This document shows positions 34,705-46,775 of a stretch of DNA of 64,000 nt, in pieces. A program made the position numbers and the translations under genes. Every line of letters starts with the position of its first letter. The stretch's first letter is position 1. Below the pieces are notes generated by a model. The model was not told the DNA's origin and made no database searches. It saw only the letters and a list, made by a program, of their open reading frames with translations. Source of the DNA: Hemibagrus wyckioides (taxonomy: Eukaryota > Chordata > Actinopteri > Siluriformes > Bagridae); assembly GCF_019097595.1 (NCBI RefSeq), contig NC_080716.1:7924140-7988139 (forward strand), read 5' to 3'.

Positions 34705-35340
34705 CTTATTATACCATAGATAAGACTTTTGCCTTGGGAATTTCTTGTCCTCTATAATAATTTTCTATCCATATTTATATCAAAGCATTGGAAACAAGTA
34801 ATTATACGCTATTCATTTCTCCACAGAAACATAGCTGAATGCTGTCTGAAGCTGTTGCATATTAAAACATGCTGCAATTCCTACAAACACAAAAAGGGTA
34901 AATAAGGAATGCATGTGTTGCCTATTTGCATATTGAAAGCTATACCTCTGTTATTTGATTTTATTTCTTTTTATTTAAGTTAACCTTCAAAAAGCCCATT
35001 ACCCTCTGCTGCTCTTTTTTTTTTGTTTGCAGTAGCAAATATTTTCAGTGCTGCTGTCTGCAAGTTTTGTCATTGCCTGGTGGAGAGGAGAGTGCTCTCA
35101 CTCTCACATATAGAAGTGAAACTTCAGCAATAGCACTTATCGAGCTGCAGTGTCCAACTACTCATTTTATTGTAAGTCTGGACAAAATATTCTACCTTTG
35201 GTAAGAAGCCTTTGTTTCAGTGTGAGGTGATTGAATGCCCTGATTGACTTGATGTATTATTGCCATGACCATACTGTGATCCAGCATTGTCAAAGCATTT
35301 CAACCATTCAATATAATACATACAAAGGATGAAACACGCA
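34705..35340. other. intergenic, nothing recognised
   Basis: No gene or named repeat. Confidence 0.4.
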
Positions 35341-35364
35341 TACACACACACACAAACACACAAA

Positions 35365-35650
35365 ATCACCCTTCCCTCGGCAGCATGCAGCTGGCATGCC
35401 ATCTCACCTGCGTGCTGACACCTGCAGCGTATTCCCTGTGTATTAAAGGCTCTTTTAAAAACACTGCCCATCATATCATTTTAACGCTGCAATGAATTTT
35501 CCATATGCTCTCACGTTGCCATTATGTGCCGAGATTTACTGCCACGTGATATTCACCTAGCCTGAGTTTATGTCTTGTAAATTCCTCATTAAAGTTAGTC
35601 TCTCAGAGTCATTCGGGGCTTTTGTTACTTCCAGGGTCCTTTATTTGTCT
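35365..35650. other. candidate conserved non-coding element
   Basis: Complex, non-repetitive sequence of near-balanced base composition. It contains an E-box-like CACGTG at about 35543-35548 and homeodomain-type TCATTTTAA strings, and it has no open frame with a domain. It differs in texture from the flanking AT-rich repeats. Confidence 0.35.
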
Positions 35651-36019
35651 TGCTAGGAAGTCCTTGTTTTGGTTCACTTACTTCCAAGTTTCAGGATTCA
35701 AGGTTTCTGTTACATCTTGAACTTTATATTGATCACATTCTTGATCTCTCTGATGTTTCTGTGTCCCCTGTTCCTGCTGCCTGGGGTGCTGCACAGTTTC
35801 CTTTTTATGATAAAATGGTGAATCATTTTCATGCTACAAATTCAAGCCAGGCATTTAGAATCTCAGGGGCAAACATGCTGGAGGCTATATTGAGATGTGT
35901 GTTTATTCGAAAACACCACAGGGCAAAAACAACTTTTGAGAACTGAAACAGAAAAAAAAAAGTGTATCGTGTGTTGTCTCATACAGCCTCGTGCCTGACT
36001 ACAGTGCAATAGAGTCGAA

Positions 36020-36085
36020 TAGAATATAGTGCTTTTTTTTTATACAATACGGATCACCTCAAAGCAGCTTTACAGATTTTTTTGT
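36020..36085 (+). repeat. dispersed fish repeat (CAATTCAATT family), short fragment
   Basis: 'AGTGCTTTTTTTTTATACAA' then 'CTCAAAGCAGCTTTACAGA', the same order as the 38843-39070 copy. Confidence 0.5.
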
Positions 36086-36289
36086 ATTATTAGTGCCTAA
36101 AGCATAATCCTAACCCTAACCTCAGTAACAAAAATGATATCTTTAGGCTCTTTTGTTGTTGTTGTTGTTTTTTAAATAAGCTCTAAATAGGCAATTTTCC
36201 TTGTGACAAATGTCCCACATGGTCAAAACTGTCAAATATTCCTATTCAGCTTGATATTTGGAGCTGGACATTATCTCACTTATCTCAAA

Positions 36290-36660
36290 TAAAGCCACTC
36301 ACTGTCCCAGCTGAAGAGAATCAGTCCCAAAGCATGATGCTGCTACCGCCACCATGCTTCACAGTCAGGATGGTGTTGTTTGAAATTGTGCTGTATTTGA
36401 ACCAAATGTACTGAAATCCAAAGGTCCAAAAGGTCTTATCAGAATACTGTGACGGTTCTCAGATGTAATTAGTAAAATAAAACAACTTCCTTCCAGTGCT
36501 TTAATGTTGCTGTAGGCATCTGTATAGTCTCCCTGACATGTTTTCTACCTGTTCTGTCATTAAATGAGAAGGGTCATGCCGATCTTGGCTGTTTTTGCAA
36601 TTCCACATTTCTCTACTTATTGATAATAAAATTTAAAGTGTTTCATGGTTCATTCTATGC
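36290..36660 (-). mobile_element. Tc1-like transposase fragment
   Basis: Plus-strand 'CCCAAAGCATGATGCTGC', then 'CACCATGCTTCACAGT', is the antisense of the conserved GG-S-IM-WG block between the two catalytic Asp residues of Tc1 transposases. 'AAGGTCTTATCAGAATAC' near 36430 is the antisense of the first-Asp region. The remainder is too decayed to place. Confidence 0.5.
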
Positions 36661-36874
36661 CTTTTGTTCATCAATATTCCTCAGTATTTCTCTTCACCCA
36701 AAGAGGAAGCTTTAACTGTCATCCATTTTAATATACAAACTCATCTATACCCCTTCATACCTTGCTCATTAAGTTCATTGATTTTACTTGCACGTGTATC
36801 TGCCTTCTTTGTTCCATGTACGCCTAATTTTCTGGTTTTGTTTTTGTTTTATGTTAATTTTATACCCTTTTTCT

Positions 36875-36945
36875 TCAGCACTAAAAACATCCCTTGTATG
36901 TGTAAGTATATTTGGCAATAAACCATATTTCGATTCTGATTCAAT
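36875..36945 (+). repeat. possible LINE 3' tail
   Basis: 'TTTGGCAATAAACCATATTT', then 'CGATTCTGATTC', resembles the short-repeat tails of fish non-LTR retrotransposons. Weak. Confidence 0.35.
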
Positions 36946-37605
36946 GGAAAGGTGGACAATTTTGATACAGCTGAATTTAAGGAAAACAAGTACAACTTCA
37001 GATTTACTGGGATTCAAGTATAGAAAGTTATAACATGTGAATAAAACGAAGCAGGGAGCCAGGAGATGATCTCTACAGGAATACCATGAGTAACAGAATC
37101 AGTGGATCTACATTTCCTAAGGGAAAGAGGATTTACATTTCCCAAGGGAAGCAAACTGAAATATATTAACGAAATAGATCATAATGTAATACCAATGACG
37201 GATAGATGGCCAATGAGTGTGACATGGTTTACAGCATCCAATGTTGCGCTTAAAATCTCAGAAAAGGATACTGAGGGCGTCAGAATCAGTAAGAAAGAGG
37301 AGGTGATCACTGGAAAATCTCTCACATAATTGACCTTGATTTCTTGATCACAAAACAGTTTATACAAGGATGTGTACACTTTTTATAGCCACAGTACACA
37401 CTTTGAATGAACAAAACCTATTTCAACATTTTCAGCGAAATGGTCACGAAACCACAAGAAATAGCACTTAAATGAAACCATGCATTGCTTTGACTTGAAG
37501 CACCTTGATACATAAAAACGTCAAAGGTGCATTTAACGTTTAAAAGTAAGCAATTATTTTGTTGTTTCTTCCTCACCAACACAATAATTTACATCCTGTC
37601 CTGTT
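36946..37605. other. intergenic, nothing recognised
   Basis: Contains a near-direct small duplication 'ATTTCC-AAGGGAA' at about 37110-37150. Nothing else. Confidence 0.35.
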
Positions 37606-37611
37606 TCTGTA

Positions 37612-37616
37612 AAAAA

Positions 37617-37647
<31 letters not shown>

Positions 37648-37649
37648 AC
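37612..37649. repeat. (AAAT)n microsatellite
   Basis: About nine units. Confidence 0.93.
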
Positions 37650-38289
37650 ATTTTAATTGCTCAAATCCGTAACAAACCTGCACATTTCACAGAATGCAAT
37701 GTTATTCAATAAAATTAAAGTCAGTTATAGATGAAAGAGAGTTTGTCATGTTCTAGTCTCTTCTGTACATTCCCCCTCTGTTGGAGGGAGATAGTCTGCA
37801 GAACAGACCTGTCACTCATACATCTATAGGCATCCACAGTATGAGTGCGCTTCACTATTTCACAAGGACTTAGATATCAAAAAAAAAAACAACACTTTTG
37901 AAGTTTCTCTCAGTGTTGAGTGTCAGATGTTTAAATGGAAAATGGTGACTTCCGAAGCATGGCAGAGAATATAGGAATGTTTTATTTAAAGGAAATGTAT
38001 TATTTATTCATTTATGAATGTTTTCAGTGAATAATAGATTAAATAAAATTTGAAAATTCAGATTCATCGGAAATCGTGTCCTCTTCTAGAAACCTTCTAG
38101 TGTAAGGAACATACTCAGATTTGCATTTAGCTTTACCTGGATAAAAGCATTCAAGAAAGCATTTCCTTTTTGTGCATCTTTTGATATAACTCTATAACAA
38201 CTATAATATAAATATGTGTGTAAATATGTAAATATTCACTCAAGCTCTTTCGTCTTTATTAAAGGACAGAACTGGAAATGTGACGTTTG

Positions 38290-38720
38290 AAGTGTGTGCT
38301 CTTTTTAGTTACGGTGGGTGAAACTAGACGACCATCATGCATTACTCACAGTTCAATTACACTGAATATTCACCCAGCGAGAAGTGCTTGAAGGATCTCT
38401 TGTCTGTGCACTTACCTTGCTTTTAGAGTGCTTTATACCTTTAAACCCTGAAAATGCATCAGGCTTTCTGGCAAATATCGATGATTATGCTAAATAAATT
38501 GCGTAAACTGCTGAGCAAATGGTGTGAAAGTAGCTTATGTTTACATCGAGCGAAATTTGAAATGGCATCATTCTTGAGTTCGTAATGGCAAGCGAGGTTT
38601 GCTGAGAGCTGGTGATACGCACAACAAAATTTGCTAAGTTGCTGTGTGCATTTGATTAAATTATCTCAGGCATGCTTTGAAGTTGGAAAGGTTTATTAAA
38701 TAACAAATTGGTTGGAGCTG
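38290..38720. other. candidate conserved non-coding element
   Basis: About 430 bp of complex, repeat-free sequence, rich in motifs such as ATGATTATGC, forkhead-like ATGTTTACAT (about 38538) and TTGATTAAATTA (about 38651). No coding potential. It stands out from the surrounding repeats; conservation must be tested. Confidence 0.4.
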
Positions 38721-38842
38721 AAAAAAACAAGATATTATTTACATCCTGCTGTTCAACGAGGGAACCAGGCGGCTGTAGTGTTAGATTTAAACTAAGCATC
38801 TGAACACACATATACTAAACTACTGTACACTTGCTCATTTAT

Positions 38843-39070
38843 TCAATTCAATTCAATTTTATCTGTATAGCGCTTTTAACAATGAACACTGTCTCAAAGC
38901 AGCTTCACAGAACATAGGGAAAATAACGTAGTGCAAAAAGTCCTAGATGTTAGACAAAATCCTCCCTAGTGAGCAAGCCTGAGGCGACTGTGGCAAGGAA
39001 AAACTCCCTTAGATGGTATGAGGAAGAAACCTTGAGAGGAACCAGACTCAAAAGGGAACCCATCCTCATT
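38843..39070 (+). repeat. dispersed fish repeat (CAATTCAATT family), best copy
   Basis: Begins 'ATTCAATTCAATTCAATTTT' and runs through 'ATAGCGCTTTTAACAATGAA', 'AAAGCAGCTTCACAGA', 'GAGCAAGCCTGAGGCGAC', 'GGAAAAACTCCCTTAGATGG' and 'AGAAACCTTGAGAGGAACC'. Very abundant in fish genomes from general knowledge; class not assigned. Confidence 0.8.
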
Positions 39071-39294
39071 TGGGGAGTGTGATTATAAATTTTTCTAAAC
39101 ACTGGATGGTGTGATATGAACAATGTCCTTTCTGCATTTATGTACAGTCAGTTGTGTGATGCAGATACAGCATATGAAGAATGTTAGTGTGTGTATTAAT
39201 TAAGAGGTTGTTGTCATCCTCGAAGTCCACATAGGTTTGGTAGCATTGCTTTGAATACCCAAATCCTTATGAAGCAGAACCCAGCTGGAGCTGG

Positions 39295-40145
39295 TTCATC
39301 ATTTATGCAGTTATCCAATCAGCCAGGCATGTGGCAGCAGCAGCACAATGCACAGCATCATGCAGATACAGATCAAGAGTTTCAGTTAACTTTCACATCA
39401 AACATCAGAAAATGTATTATAATGTGCCTTTAATTGTGGCATGGTTGCTGGTGCTAGACAGGCTGGTTTATGTATTTGATAAATCTCCTGAGAAATTTTC
39501 AACCCTGTCTTGAAAAAACAAGAAATATGTTGTGTTCATAGACTCTGCAGGCTGGAACATCTTGCTGATGAAAAAAATCAGTGAAGAATGACCAGACTGC
39601 TCTGAGCTGCCAGGAAGTATATAGTAACTCAAATAATTGCTCTTTACTGTGGTGAGCAGAAAATCTCAGAATGCACAACATTTTGAATCTTAAGGTGGTT
39701 GAGAAGATCAGCTTCCACTTCTGTCAGCAAAGAACAAGAATCTGAGGTAATCATGAGCACAGACTCACCATGACCAGGCAGCTGAAGACTAGAAACAGTC
39801 CAGGTCCAGTTTAGATGAATCTGAGCCCATGATAGATTTAGAGGAGTGGAACCGAATGTGGTCTCCTGCTGTTGTAGCTAATCCACATCAAGATTTGACG
39901 TTTTGTGCATGCTGAAATACCTTGTGCTCACCACAGTTATATGAGATACTATAATCCTTCCTTGCAGCTCCACCCAATCTGACCATTTTCCTCTGACCTC
40001 TCATATTGCCAGTCATTTCCACCCAGAGAACTGTTGATCACGCAGCGTTTTTTGTTTTTCACACTATTTTGTGCATGAAATTCTCTCCTAATTGCCACAC
40101 TTCATAAAGTCTACACGGTTTCTTTTACTATGAAAACCTGCTTAC
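39295..40145. mobile_element. fold-back Tc1 derivative, copy 2
   Basis: 39310-39830 reads as the sense strand of the same Tc1 family as 28140-28756 (from the 'TTATCCAATCAGCCAG' leader through the helix-turn-helix to the 'GATGAATCTGAGC' first-Asp region). From about 39843 the text turns round and reads antisense ('GAGTGGAACCGAATGTGGTC' onward to about 40130). The turning point differs from copy 1, so the two inverted duplications are not simple copies of each other. Ends are approximate. Confidence 0.65.
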
Positions 40146-40149
40146 AAAG

Positions 40150-40740
40150 AGATTTGTTATAGCACCAGAACAGGTGACTAGAGGAAAGAATTCAAATTCA
40201 TCTTCATTCATCTTCACATAGCACTGCAGCAAATTTCATAGTTCTAGAGATGTCTCAAAAGCAAGATTAGACACCAGAGCACTTAGACTACAATACATTC
40301 CCATACCATTCAGTCTCGAAGGACTTGGTCAAACCTGTCTCTATTTAATTCTGAAGAATGGGTAGAACGGTATGGTAAATGTACTGAATAATAACAGGAA
40401 AGTTTTTAATGCCAGACAAATGATGGAAAAAGTAAGGAGTCTGCCATTCAAGCACCATGTGAAATTTGAAAGAAATCATTTGAACCAAGGTAACTTTCCT
40501 ATTATAAACACTGAGTGTTTGTGGGAGTTGTATTCTGCCATCTGCTTCCCATTTCATATTTTATATGAATAATATACTTGTAAAACAGTTGCCATTTATA
40601 TCTTATCCAACAATTTTGAAAGTGTGTAGTATGTTTCTTCTTTTAAAATAAGCAGGCTACCATGTGCACTGGTACAGCTGAATGTTAATGATGCAACATC
40701 GAATTTCATTATCATTAGCCACACTTTTCTGTTGCACCCC
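40150..40740. other. intergenic, nothing recognised
   Basis: No gene or named repeat. Confidence 0.4.
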
Positions 40741-40744
40741 TCAG

Positions 40745-41016
40745 GCTGCTGTCTGTACACATTTCCTTCAGGTTCTCCAATTTCCTCCCACTTTCCTAAA
40801 ATCAGTAGGCGGACTGATTGTGCTAAATTGCCCTTAGACGTGAATGAGTGTTTGAATGTGTGTGTGCCTGATCCCCTGCATTAGACTGGTGCATTCCTGC
40901 CTCATGCCACGAGTTCCTGGGATAGCTGCCACATCCACTGCAATTGTAATCAGGATAAAAATTTAAAATATCGGAAGGAAGGCATAAATGAATGAATGAA
41001 TGAATGAATGAATGAG
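40745..41016 (+). repeat. dispersed repeat ending in (GAAT)n, probable LINE 3' end
   Basis: Order 'TTCTCCAATTTCCTCCCAC', 'TAAATTGCCCTTAGACGTGA', 'GTGTGTGCCTGAT-CCCTGCA', 'GTTCCTGGGATAG', 'CAGGATAA' and a (GAAT)n tail (40987-41015). This is a very common fish arrangement; the short-unit tail suggests a non-LTR retrotransposon 3' end. Confidence 0.65.
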
Positions 41017-41184
41017 TATATCCTCATACCCTTATACCATCGCATGGCGATTCCAACGTTAGGTATTTTAATGTCAAACTGGAATTAAGATAATACACGA
41101 AACAGAAAATGAAACAGCAAAAACAGCCTTAGTCACATATTCATAGTCAAATACTTTTATTTGCATATCGCAGCTAAGGAGGCT

Positions 41185-41280
41185 GGGGTCAGGGGTAAGG
41201 GCCCAGTGGTGGCAGCTTGAACCCCTAACTTGCTGATCAACAACCCAGAGCCTTAAGCATCTGAGCCATCACAACCCCTA
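41185..41280 (+). repeat. dispersed fish repeat (same family as 26800-26905), partial
   Basis: 'GGGTAAGGGCCCAGTGGTGG', then 'CAGCTTGAACCC' and 'AACCCAGAGCCTTAAGC'. Confidence 0.6.
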
Positions 41281-41834
41281 TGTAACAATAATATACAATA
41301 TTTTAATTTCTTTTAGTATGCATCACCATCATAGTGTTCATTACTGTTTCATTAACAGAAAGAAATCATTTAAATATAGCTAGACAAGAGAAAGAATAAG
41401 GACTGCCTGCTTAAAATGTTCATGGTGTTAAGGGTGTAGTACAACACCTTCAGCTATCAATATAGCCTTCAATTAATCAATAACATTCAGCCTTCACATA
41501 GCTTTTTCTGCATGCTGTTTAGTCACGACTGGATTACTTCAGATTGATGTTGCTGTGGTGATGGACCGTTTCTCATCATCTAAGCAAAGTACCTGCAGTC
41601 ATACTGTTTGTCCTTGGCTTTTCCACAGAGGTGTGTTAGTAAATGCACATGGGAGTAATTTTATTATTTAATCCACTGCATTATGTCCTTGTAGAAAACA
41701 AAGGTTAGAAGTATTGGTCATAGTTAGAAATACATTCCTGCATTAGTGAAAATGTGAATGAACGTCCCAAGCATACACTACCACCGGGCCTGATTTAACA
41801 AGTTTATTACTCTCTTTTTTAATCCCTTAGTGTA

Positions 41835-41839
<5 letters not shown>

Positions 41840-41868
<29 letters not shown>
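41840..41868. repeat. (AC)n microsatellite
   Basis: About 14 AC units. Confidence 0.93.
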
Positions 41869-41884
41869 CACCCCCACACACACT

Positions 41885-42960
41885 TACAGCACTGTGCAAA
41901 AGTTTCAGGCAGGTGTGAAGAAATTCTGTAATGCAAGAATGCTTTAAGAATGCAAATATGTATATAAATACTTTCACACTTTGTATAAGTGGATTTTGTG
42001 GGATTAGTCAGGTGTATGATTAACCAATTATACCAAGTAGGTGCTAATGATCATCAATTTCATATGTTGAAACTCTTTCACTAACTGAAACAGAAACAGC
42101 TGTGTAGGAGGCTTAAATCTGGGTGAGAAACAGCCAAACTGTGGTGAGGTTGTGGAAGATAGTTTCATGTCACAGGTAATACACTAGGGCAAGACTGAGC
42201 ACTGCAACAAAACACAAGGTGGTTATACTGTATCAACAAGGTCTCTCCCAGATTTGAAAGCAGACTGGGGTTTCAAGATGTGCTGTTCAAGCTATTTTAA
42301 AGAAGCCCACATAACCTTAATGCAGCAGATGAAAGACACATCATGCTTACTTCCCTTCAACATAGGAAGATGTCCAGCAGTGCCATCAGCAAAGAACTGG
42401 CAGAAACCAGTAACACCCAGGTACATCCATCTACAGTCAGGAGAAGTCTGGTCAGACGTGGCCTTTATGGAAGAATTGCAGCCAAAAAAACTATACCTCT
42501 GACATAGAAACAAGGCTAAGAGACTCAACTATGCACGAGAAAATAGGCAAGTTTTTCAGCAAAGGTCTGGAGAGTGGTACAATAATGAGGGATGAAGCAT
42601 GGTTCCTTGCACGTTTGGGGCTGCATTTCTACAAAAAGATAGAGATTTGGTCAGGATTAATGGTGTCCTCAGTGCTGAAAAATTCAGGCAGAATCTTATC
42701 CATCATGCAGTACCATCAGGGAGACATCCAAATTTATCCTGCAGCAGGACAATGACCCCAAACATACAGCCAATGTCATTAAGCACTATCTTCAGCATAG
42801 AGAAGAACAAGGAGTCATGGAAATGATGGTTTGGCCCCAACAGAGCCCTTATCTCAACATCATCAAGTCTGTCTGGGATTACCTGAAGAGACAGAAGGAA
42901 TTGAGGCAGCCTACATCCACAGGAGATATATATTTAGTTCTCCAGGATGTTTGAAATAAC
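41885..42960 (+). mobile_element. Tc1/mariner remnant
   Basis: Left end looks like a Tc1 terminal repeat (CAGCACTGTGCAAAAGTTTC). Inside, plus-strand transposase landmarks occur in order: N-terminal region near 42290-42330, first-Asp region near 42580-42600 ('GAGGGATGAAGCATGGTTCC'), 'CAGCAGGACAATGACCCCAA' (second Asp, DNDPK-type) near 42742, and 'TTTGGCCCCAACAGAGCC' with 'GTCTGGGATTACCTGAAGAG' near 42830-42890 (the Glu region, W-Y-KRQK). Multiple frameshifts. No right terminal repeat before the AT tract. Confidence 0.7.
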
Positions 42961-42967
42961 CTACCTG

Positions 42968-42970
<3 letters not shown>

Positions 42971-43032
<62 letters not shown>
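42971..43032. repeat. (AT)n microsatellite
   Basis: About 31 AT units, at the broken right end of a Tc1 remnant. Confidence 0.95.
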
Positions 43033-43037
<5 letters not shown>

Positions 43038-43324
43038 ATGGATGGATGTATAAGCTAATTTCTACCTACTGTTTCTAATATTTTCTAACTTTTACTTGTT
43101 CTAACAGAAATGTTGTGTAATGCAATCACACTTATAATGGAAATCTTCCAGAACGAAGATTTTGTGGCAATGCAATACAGATATACAGGAGGTAGAAAAT
43201 GAAATATAGCTTTGGAGGATTCATGCCTATATAAGCACAGTCTTTTGGCTAATCTTCACTAATTTCACATTCCAGAGTGTGAAGGCTGAATTAACAGAAC
43301 AATAACACAGCTGTACATAAGATA

Positions 43325-43505
43325 TTGCAATCCACACAAAGTGAGTCATATCAGAGTTCAAAAGAGGACAAATTGTTGGTTTGTGTCTCACTGATGTAAC
43401 TGTTACCAGGAAAGAAAGTCTCCGGGGTAGTGTCAGCATACCACCACAAAGGACAAACCACATCCAACAGGAAGAGGAAGCTGTCTGAAAGGACGAGGTG
43501 TACTC
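43325..43505 (+). mobile_element. Tc1-like transposase N-terminal fragment
   Basis: 'CAGAGTTCAAAAGAGGACAA', then 'TTGTTGGTTTGTGTCTC' (helix-turn-helix start), 'GTGTCAGCATACCACC' and 'CACATCCAACAGGAAGAGGA' follow the order of a Tc1 DNA-binding half. Only about 180 bp survive. Confidence 0.55.
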
Positions 43506-44054
43506 CATGTTCAGTAAGAATTAACTTCTCTTGATTTACCGTATCTATAAAAAATTTCTGCTGGTTTTATTTTGGCAATAGGGAAAATTCTTCAACAATG
43601 TCCCTGCTGTTCTTCAAATACAGCAAAACAGAAAGTCCTCAGCAGAAGGTATAGAATTTGTTGTACTGAAATTCGGAAGTTCATTGCAAAAATAACAACA
43701 CAATAAAGGGGTTCATATTTATTGATGATGTGAACCGTGCGGATCTCATGGGCGGCTAAAAAGGTCAAGCAAAAGTGACCAGATGTTGGCTTGGCATCTG
43801 TCTTGCCATTGTGATGAAACCTCACAGGCACATAGGCAGACAAGTAAATGGCAGTCTGCAAGATGATAAGTTCCCTCTCCCATACATCAGAAGGCAGGGA
43901 ACTGGCTAATTGGCCTTTTTCTTGCAGTGACCTACATTTGAAGGTTTGGTTATAGCTGACCTGAATTGTCAATATTCTGCCTGGACCTCAGTAGATAAAA
44001 ACGCTGTATTTTGCTGTAATTGTAAATATGTTTTTTCAACCATATTGCCTAGAA

Positions 44055-45235
44055 TATAGTCATGGGAAAAAGAATGCACAGCCCCCTTAAAACTCAATGT
44101 TTTTGGTCACATCTTATTGGAGGAACTCTGACCCACTCTTCTTTACAACATTGCTTCAGTTCATTGATGTTTAATTGCATTTGTTTGCGCACAGCTCTCT
44201 TAAGATCCATCCACAGTATCTCAGTGGAGTTGAGGTCTGGACTTTCACTTTGCCATTCCAAGAACTTTAGCCATTCAAATGTCAGTGTTGGGGTCATTGT
44301 CCTGTTGCATGACCCAATTTCAGCCCAGCTTAAGCTGCTGGACAGATGGCCTCACAATTGTCTCAATGATACTCGGGTATAGAGTGGAAGTCATTGCTTG
44401 CAAGTTTCCCCAGACCTGTCCCAGGACCCGTCACAGTAAAACAGCCTCTTCATCATCACCTCTCCATCACTCTGCTTGATAGATTGTATGAGGTGTTTGT
44501 GGTGATGTGCTGTGTTTGATTTTCACCAAATATTGGACTGAGCATGAGCATCTCCATCAGTCCGAAGGATATTGTTCCAGAACTTTTTGTGGTTTGTTCA
44601 GGTGCAATGTTGCAAACCGCTGCCATATCCTTTTTGGATAGAATGTCTTTTTCTAGCCACCCTTCTATGAATGTCCTACTTTTTTTTTCTTTCTTTCTTT
44701 TTTTCTTTTTTACATTTTTACATTTTTAACATTTAACATTTATGGCATTTTGGCAGACACCCTCATCCAGAGCGGCTTATCCTGAGCAGTTGAAGATTAA
44801 GGGCCTTGTTCAAGGGCCCAGAAGTGGCAGCTTGGTGGTTCTGGGATTTGAACTCACTATAATTGTTCAGTATTTTTCTGATTATGCTGTCATGAACATA
44901 AACATTTAATGTACTTACAGAGAGGCCTGTAGGTCACATGATTTAGCTCAGTGGTCTGAACTTGGACTGGATTTGCTGGAACAAACCCATCAGGGAAGAT
45001 TGGCAACAGACTTGAAGGCTCTCCATTTGTAAATAATCCTTCTCATTGTACAATGGTGCATTACCAATCTCAGATTTATGAGCAGCAGCAATTTGCTTCA
45101 CTGAAGTAATGGTTGATGTCATTTCTTCTTGGTATAATGTAGACACATATTTGCTCAAGAACACAAAACTGCCAAAAATTTCTGCTTTTAATAGGGGCAG
45201 TCACACTTCTTGGTGATTAATTAATTTGTTTCATT
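44055..45235 (-). mobile_element. Tc1-like remnant carrying another repeat
   Basis: Left part starts with 'ATAGTCATGGGAAAAAGAAT'; the minus strand at 44297-44094 encodes the transposase C-terminal piece with the catalytic-Glu motif (SPDLNSTEILWMDLKRAV; family has DLNPTE). Further decayed transposase text continues to about 44650, then a dispersed repeat (44735-44875) interrupts it, and decayed text resumes to about 45235. Not coding. Confidence 0.6.
44735..44875 (+). repeat. dispersed fish repeat (same family as 26800-26905)
   Basis: 'CATTTTGGCAGACACCCTCA', 'TCCAGAGCGGCTTATC', 'GGGCCTTGTTCAAGGGCCCA', 'AAGTGGCAGCTTGGTGG' and 'GGGATTTGAACTCAC'. Confidence 0.75.
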
Positions 45236-45317
45236 AGAGACAACTGGCTGCTAATTATTCTCTTAATGATTGTACTTTTGTTTCCCCAGGTGGTTTTTGA
45301 ATGTTGCTTTTCTTTTT

Positions 45318-45370
45318 TTTTTAGACATATTTTCTTATTAGACATATTTTCTTATTAGACATATTTAATT
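45318..45370. repeat. 17-bp tandem repeat, about 2.7 copies
   Basis: Unit TTAGACATATTTTCTTA repeated head to tail. Confidence 0.85.
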
Positions 45371-45389
45371 AGCTCTTAGCTCTGAATCA

Positions 45390-45510
45390 TTTTTTTGTAG
45401 CTCTATGTTCTATCATGGTGCTGGAGAAACATTGTGTATTTCACTATGTACTGCATCAGCTACATACTGTTAAAATGACAATAAAAGCTTCTTGACTCTT
45501 GACTTGATAT
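45390..45510 (+). repeat. LINE-like 3' end with (TTGACTC)n tail
   Basis: 'TATGTTCTATCATGGTGCTG', 'ATTTCACTATGTACTGC', then 'AATGACAATAAAAGCTTCTT' and the tail 'GACTCTTGACTTGA'. This is the pattern of fish non-LTR retrotransposon ends, including an AATAAA signal. Confidence 0.6.
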
Positions 45511-45519
45511 TTTTAAATA

Positions 45520-46770
45520 ACTATATATTCAAATTGGTTGTGATTTTTGTTTCAATAATTTTTTTTCAGTAATTCATTTGTTTGTAGAAGTCGGTGAGGA
45601 CAATAAATTTTTTACTGAGGCCCTGACAAATAGAAACATAGAATTGAAGGAAGGTGTATTTTAATGACTGTGTACAATACACAGGTACAAAATTATAAAG
45701 GTTGTACAGTGTAAATGTGTACCAAATATAGTACACAGCAAACCTGGGTTGCCAGTAAATTGGTGTAAAATTTTAGAATAAATAACAACGAAACATTTTT
45801 AGAGTAAGATACTGTATGAATATCTGAATGTTGTATAAAACTGCACTTAATCCAGTACATTCGCTTGATACAGGAAACAACTAAGATAGAAATTATAGGC
45901 CTTGCCTTACTATAAGTGCACTGGAATTTCAAACCTTCTAATCTGTAACTCAAGCCTTAACCAATGAGCTATCCTTGCAACAAGCTTGCAGTGATTCAAC
46001 TACTTCTATCAATAAATTAACTCCACTTAAAGATTGCATTGTATCACTGCAAACAAGTTGTGGTGGTGAAGGTTTTGTATCACATATCAGAAAATCCCAC
46101 CACCCCAAGCTGCCTTGATAGGTTCCTTGAGAAAGACCCTTCTGCTCACTTGTATCCTGTGTCAACCAAATGTACAGGGTTATGTGTGATTTTATACTAT
46201 GTACGATATTATAGCACTTTACTGTAAAATACTTTTTACAGTACTTCTTTGGCAACCTAAGTAAGATTTTACTGGGTACAGTAGACCTTCAGGGCAGCTA
46301 CTAAATGCCGTAAATGTGAATGTCTGAATATAAATGTTAAAATTTTAGCTTCTTCAAGCATGGATAATTAGACATTTGCTGTTTTGACACGACTTCAGTG
46401 AGCACTATGGTGTGTGACTATTCAGATGAAATGAATCTAGACTTGAAATTTAATTTTTTTTTAATGCAAGTCGATTTGCTGGCATAAGACAGGCAATTTA
46501 AAGCATATCATATAACCCACTGGCATCACAGTGTTCTATAGACTATATATAAATGTAAGAAAAACAAATAAGTCAGTATAATTCCAGACTTCATTCTGTT
46601 CCTTACTGGTCATTTATGGCAGAACATTAAAGCGTTAATAATATTAAGAGAAAAGAGCACAAGCTGACTATTTATTCATGGATTGCTAATGGCATCTGAA
46701 GCTAGTTTTCTAAATTTGCTTGCTGAGTATTGGCACCAATTTAGACAGCTCATAGTGGGCATCTTAATCG
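45520..46770. other. intergenic, nothing recognised
   Basis: AT-rich. A fragment at about 45925-45975 ('ATCTGTAACTCAAGCCTTAA') resembles the end of the 26800-26905 repeat family. Confidence 0.4.
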
Positions 46771-46775
46771 GCAAA

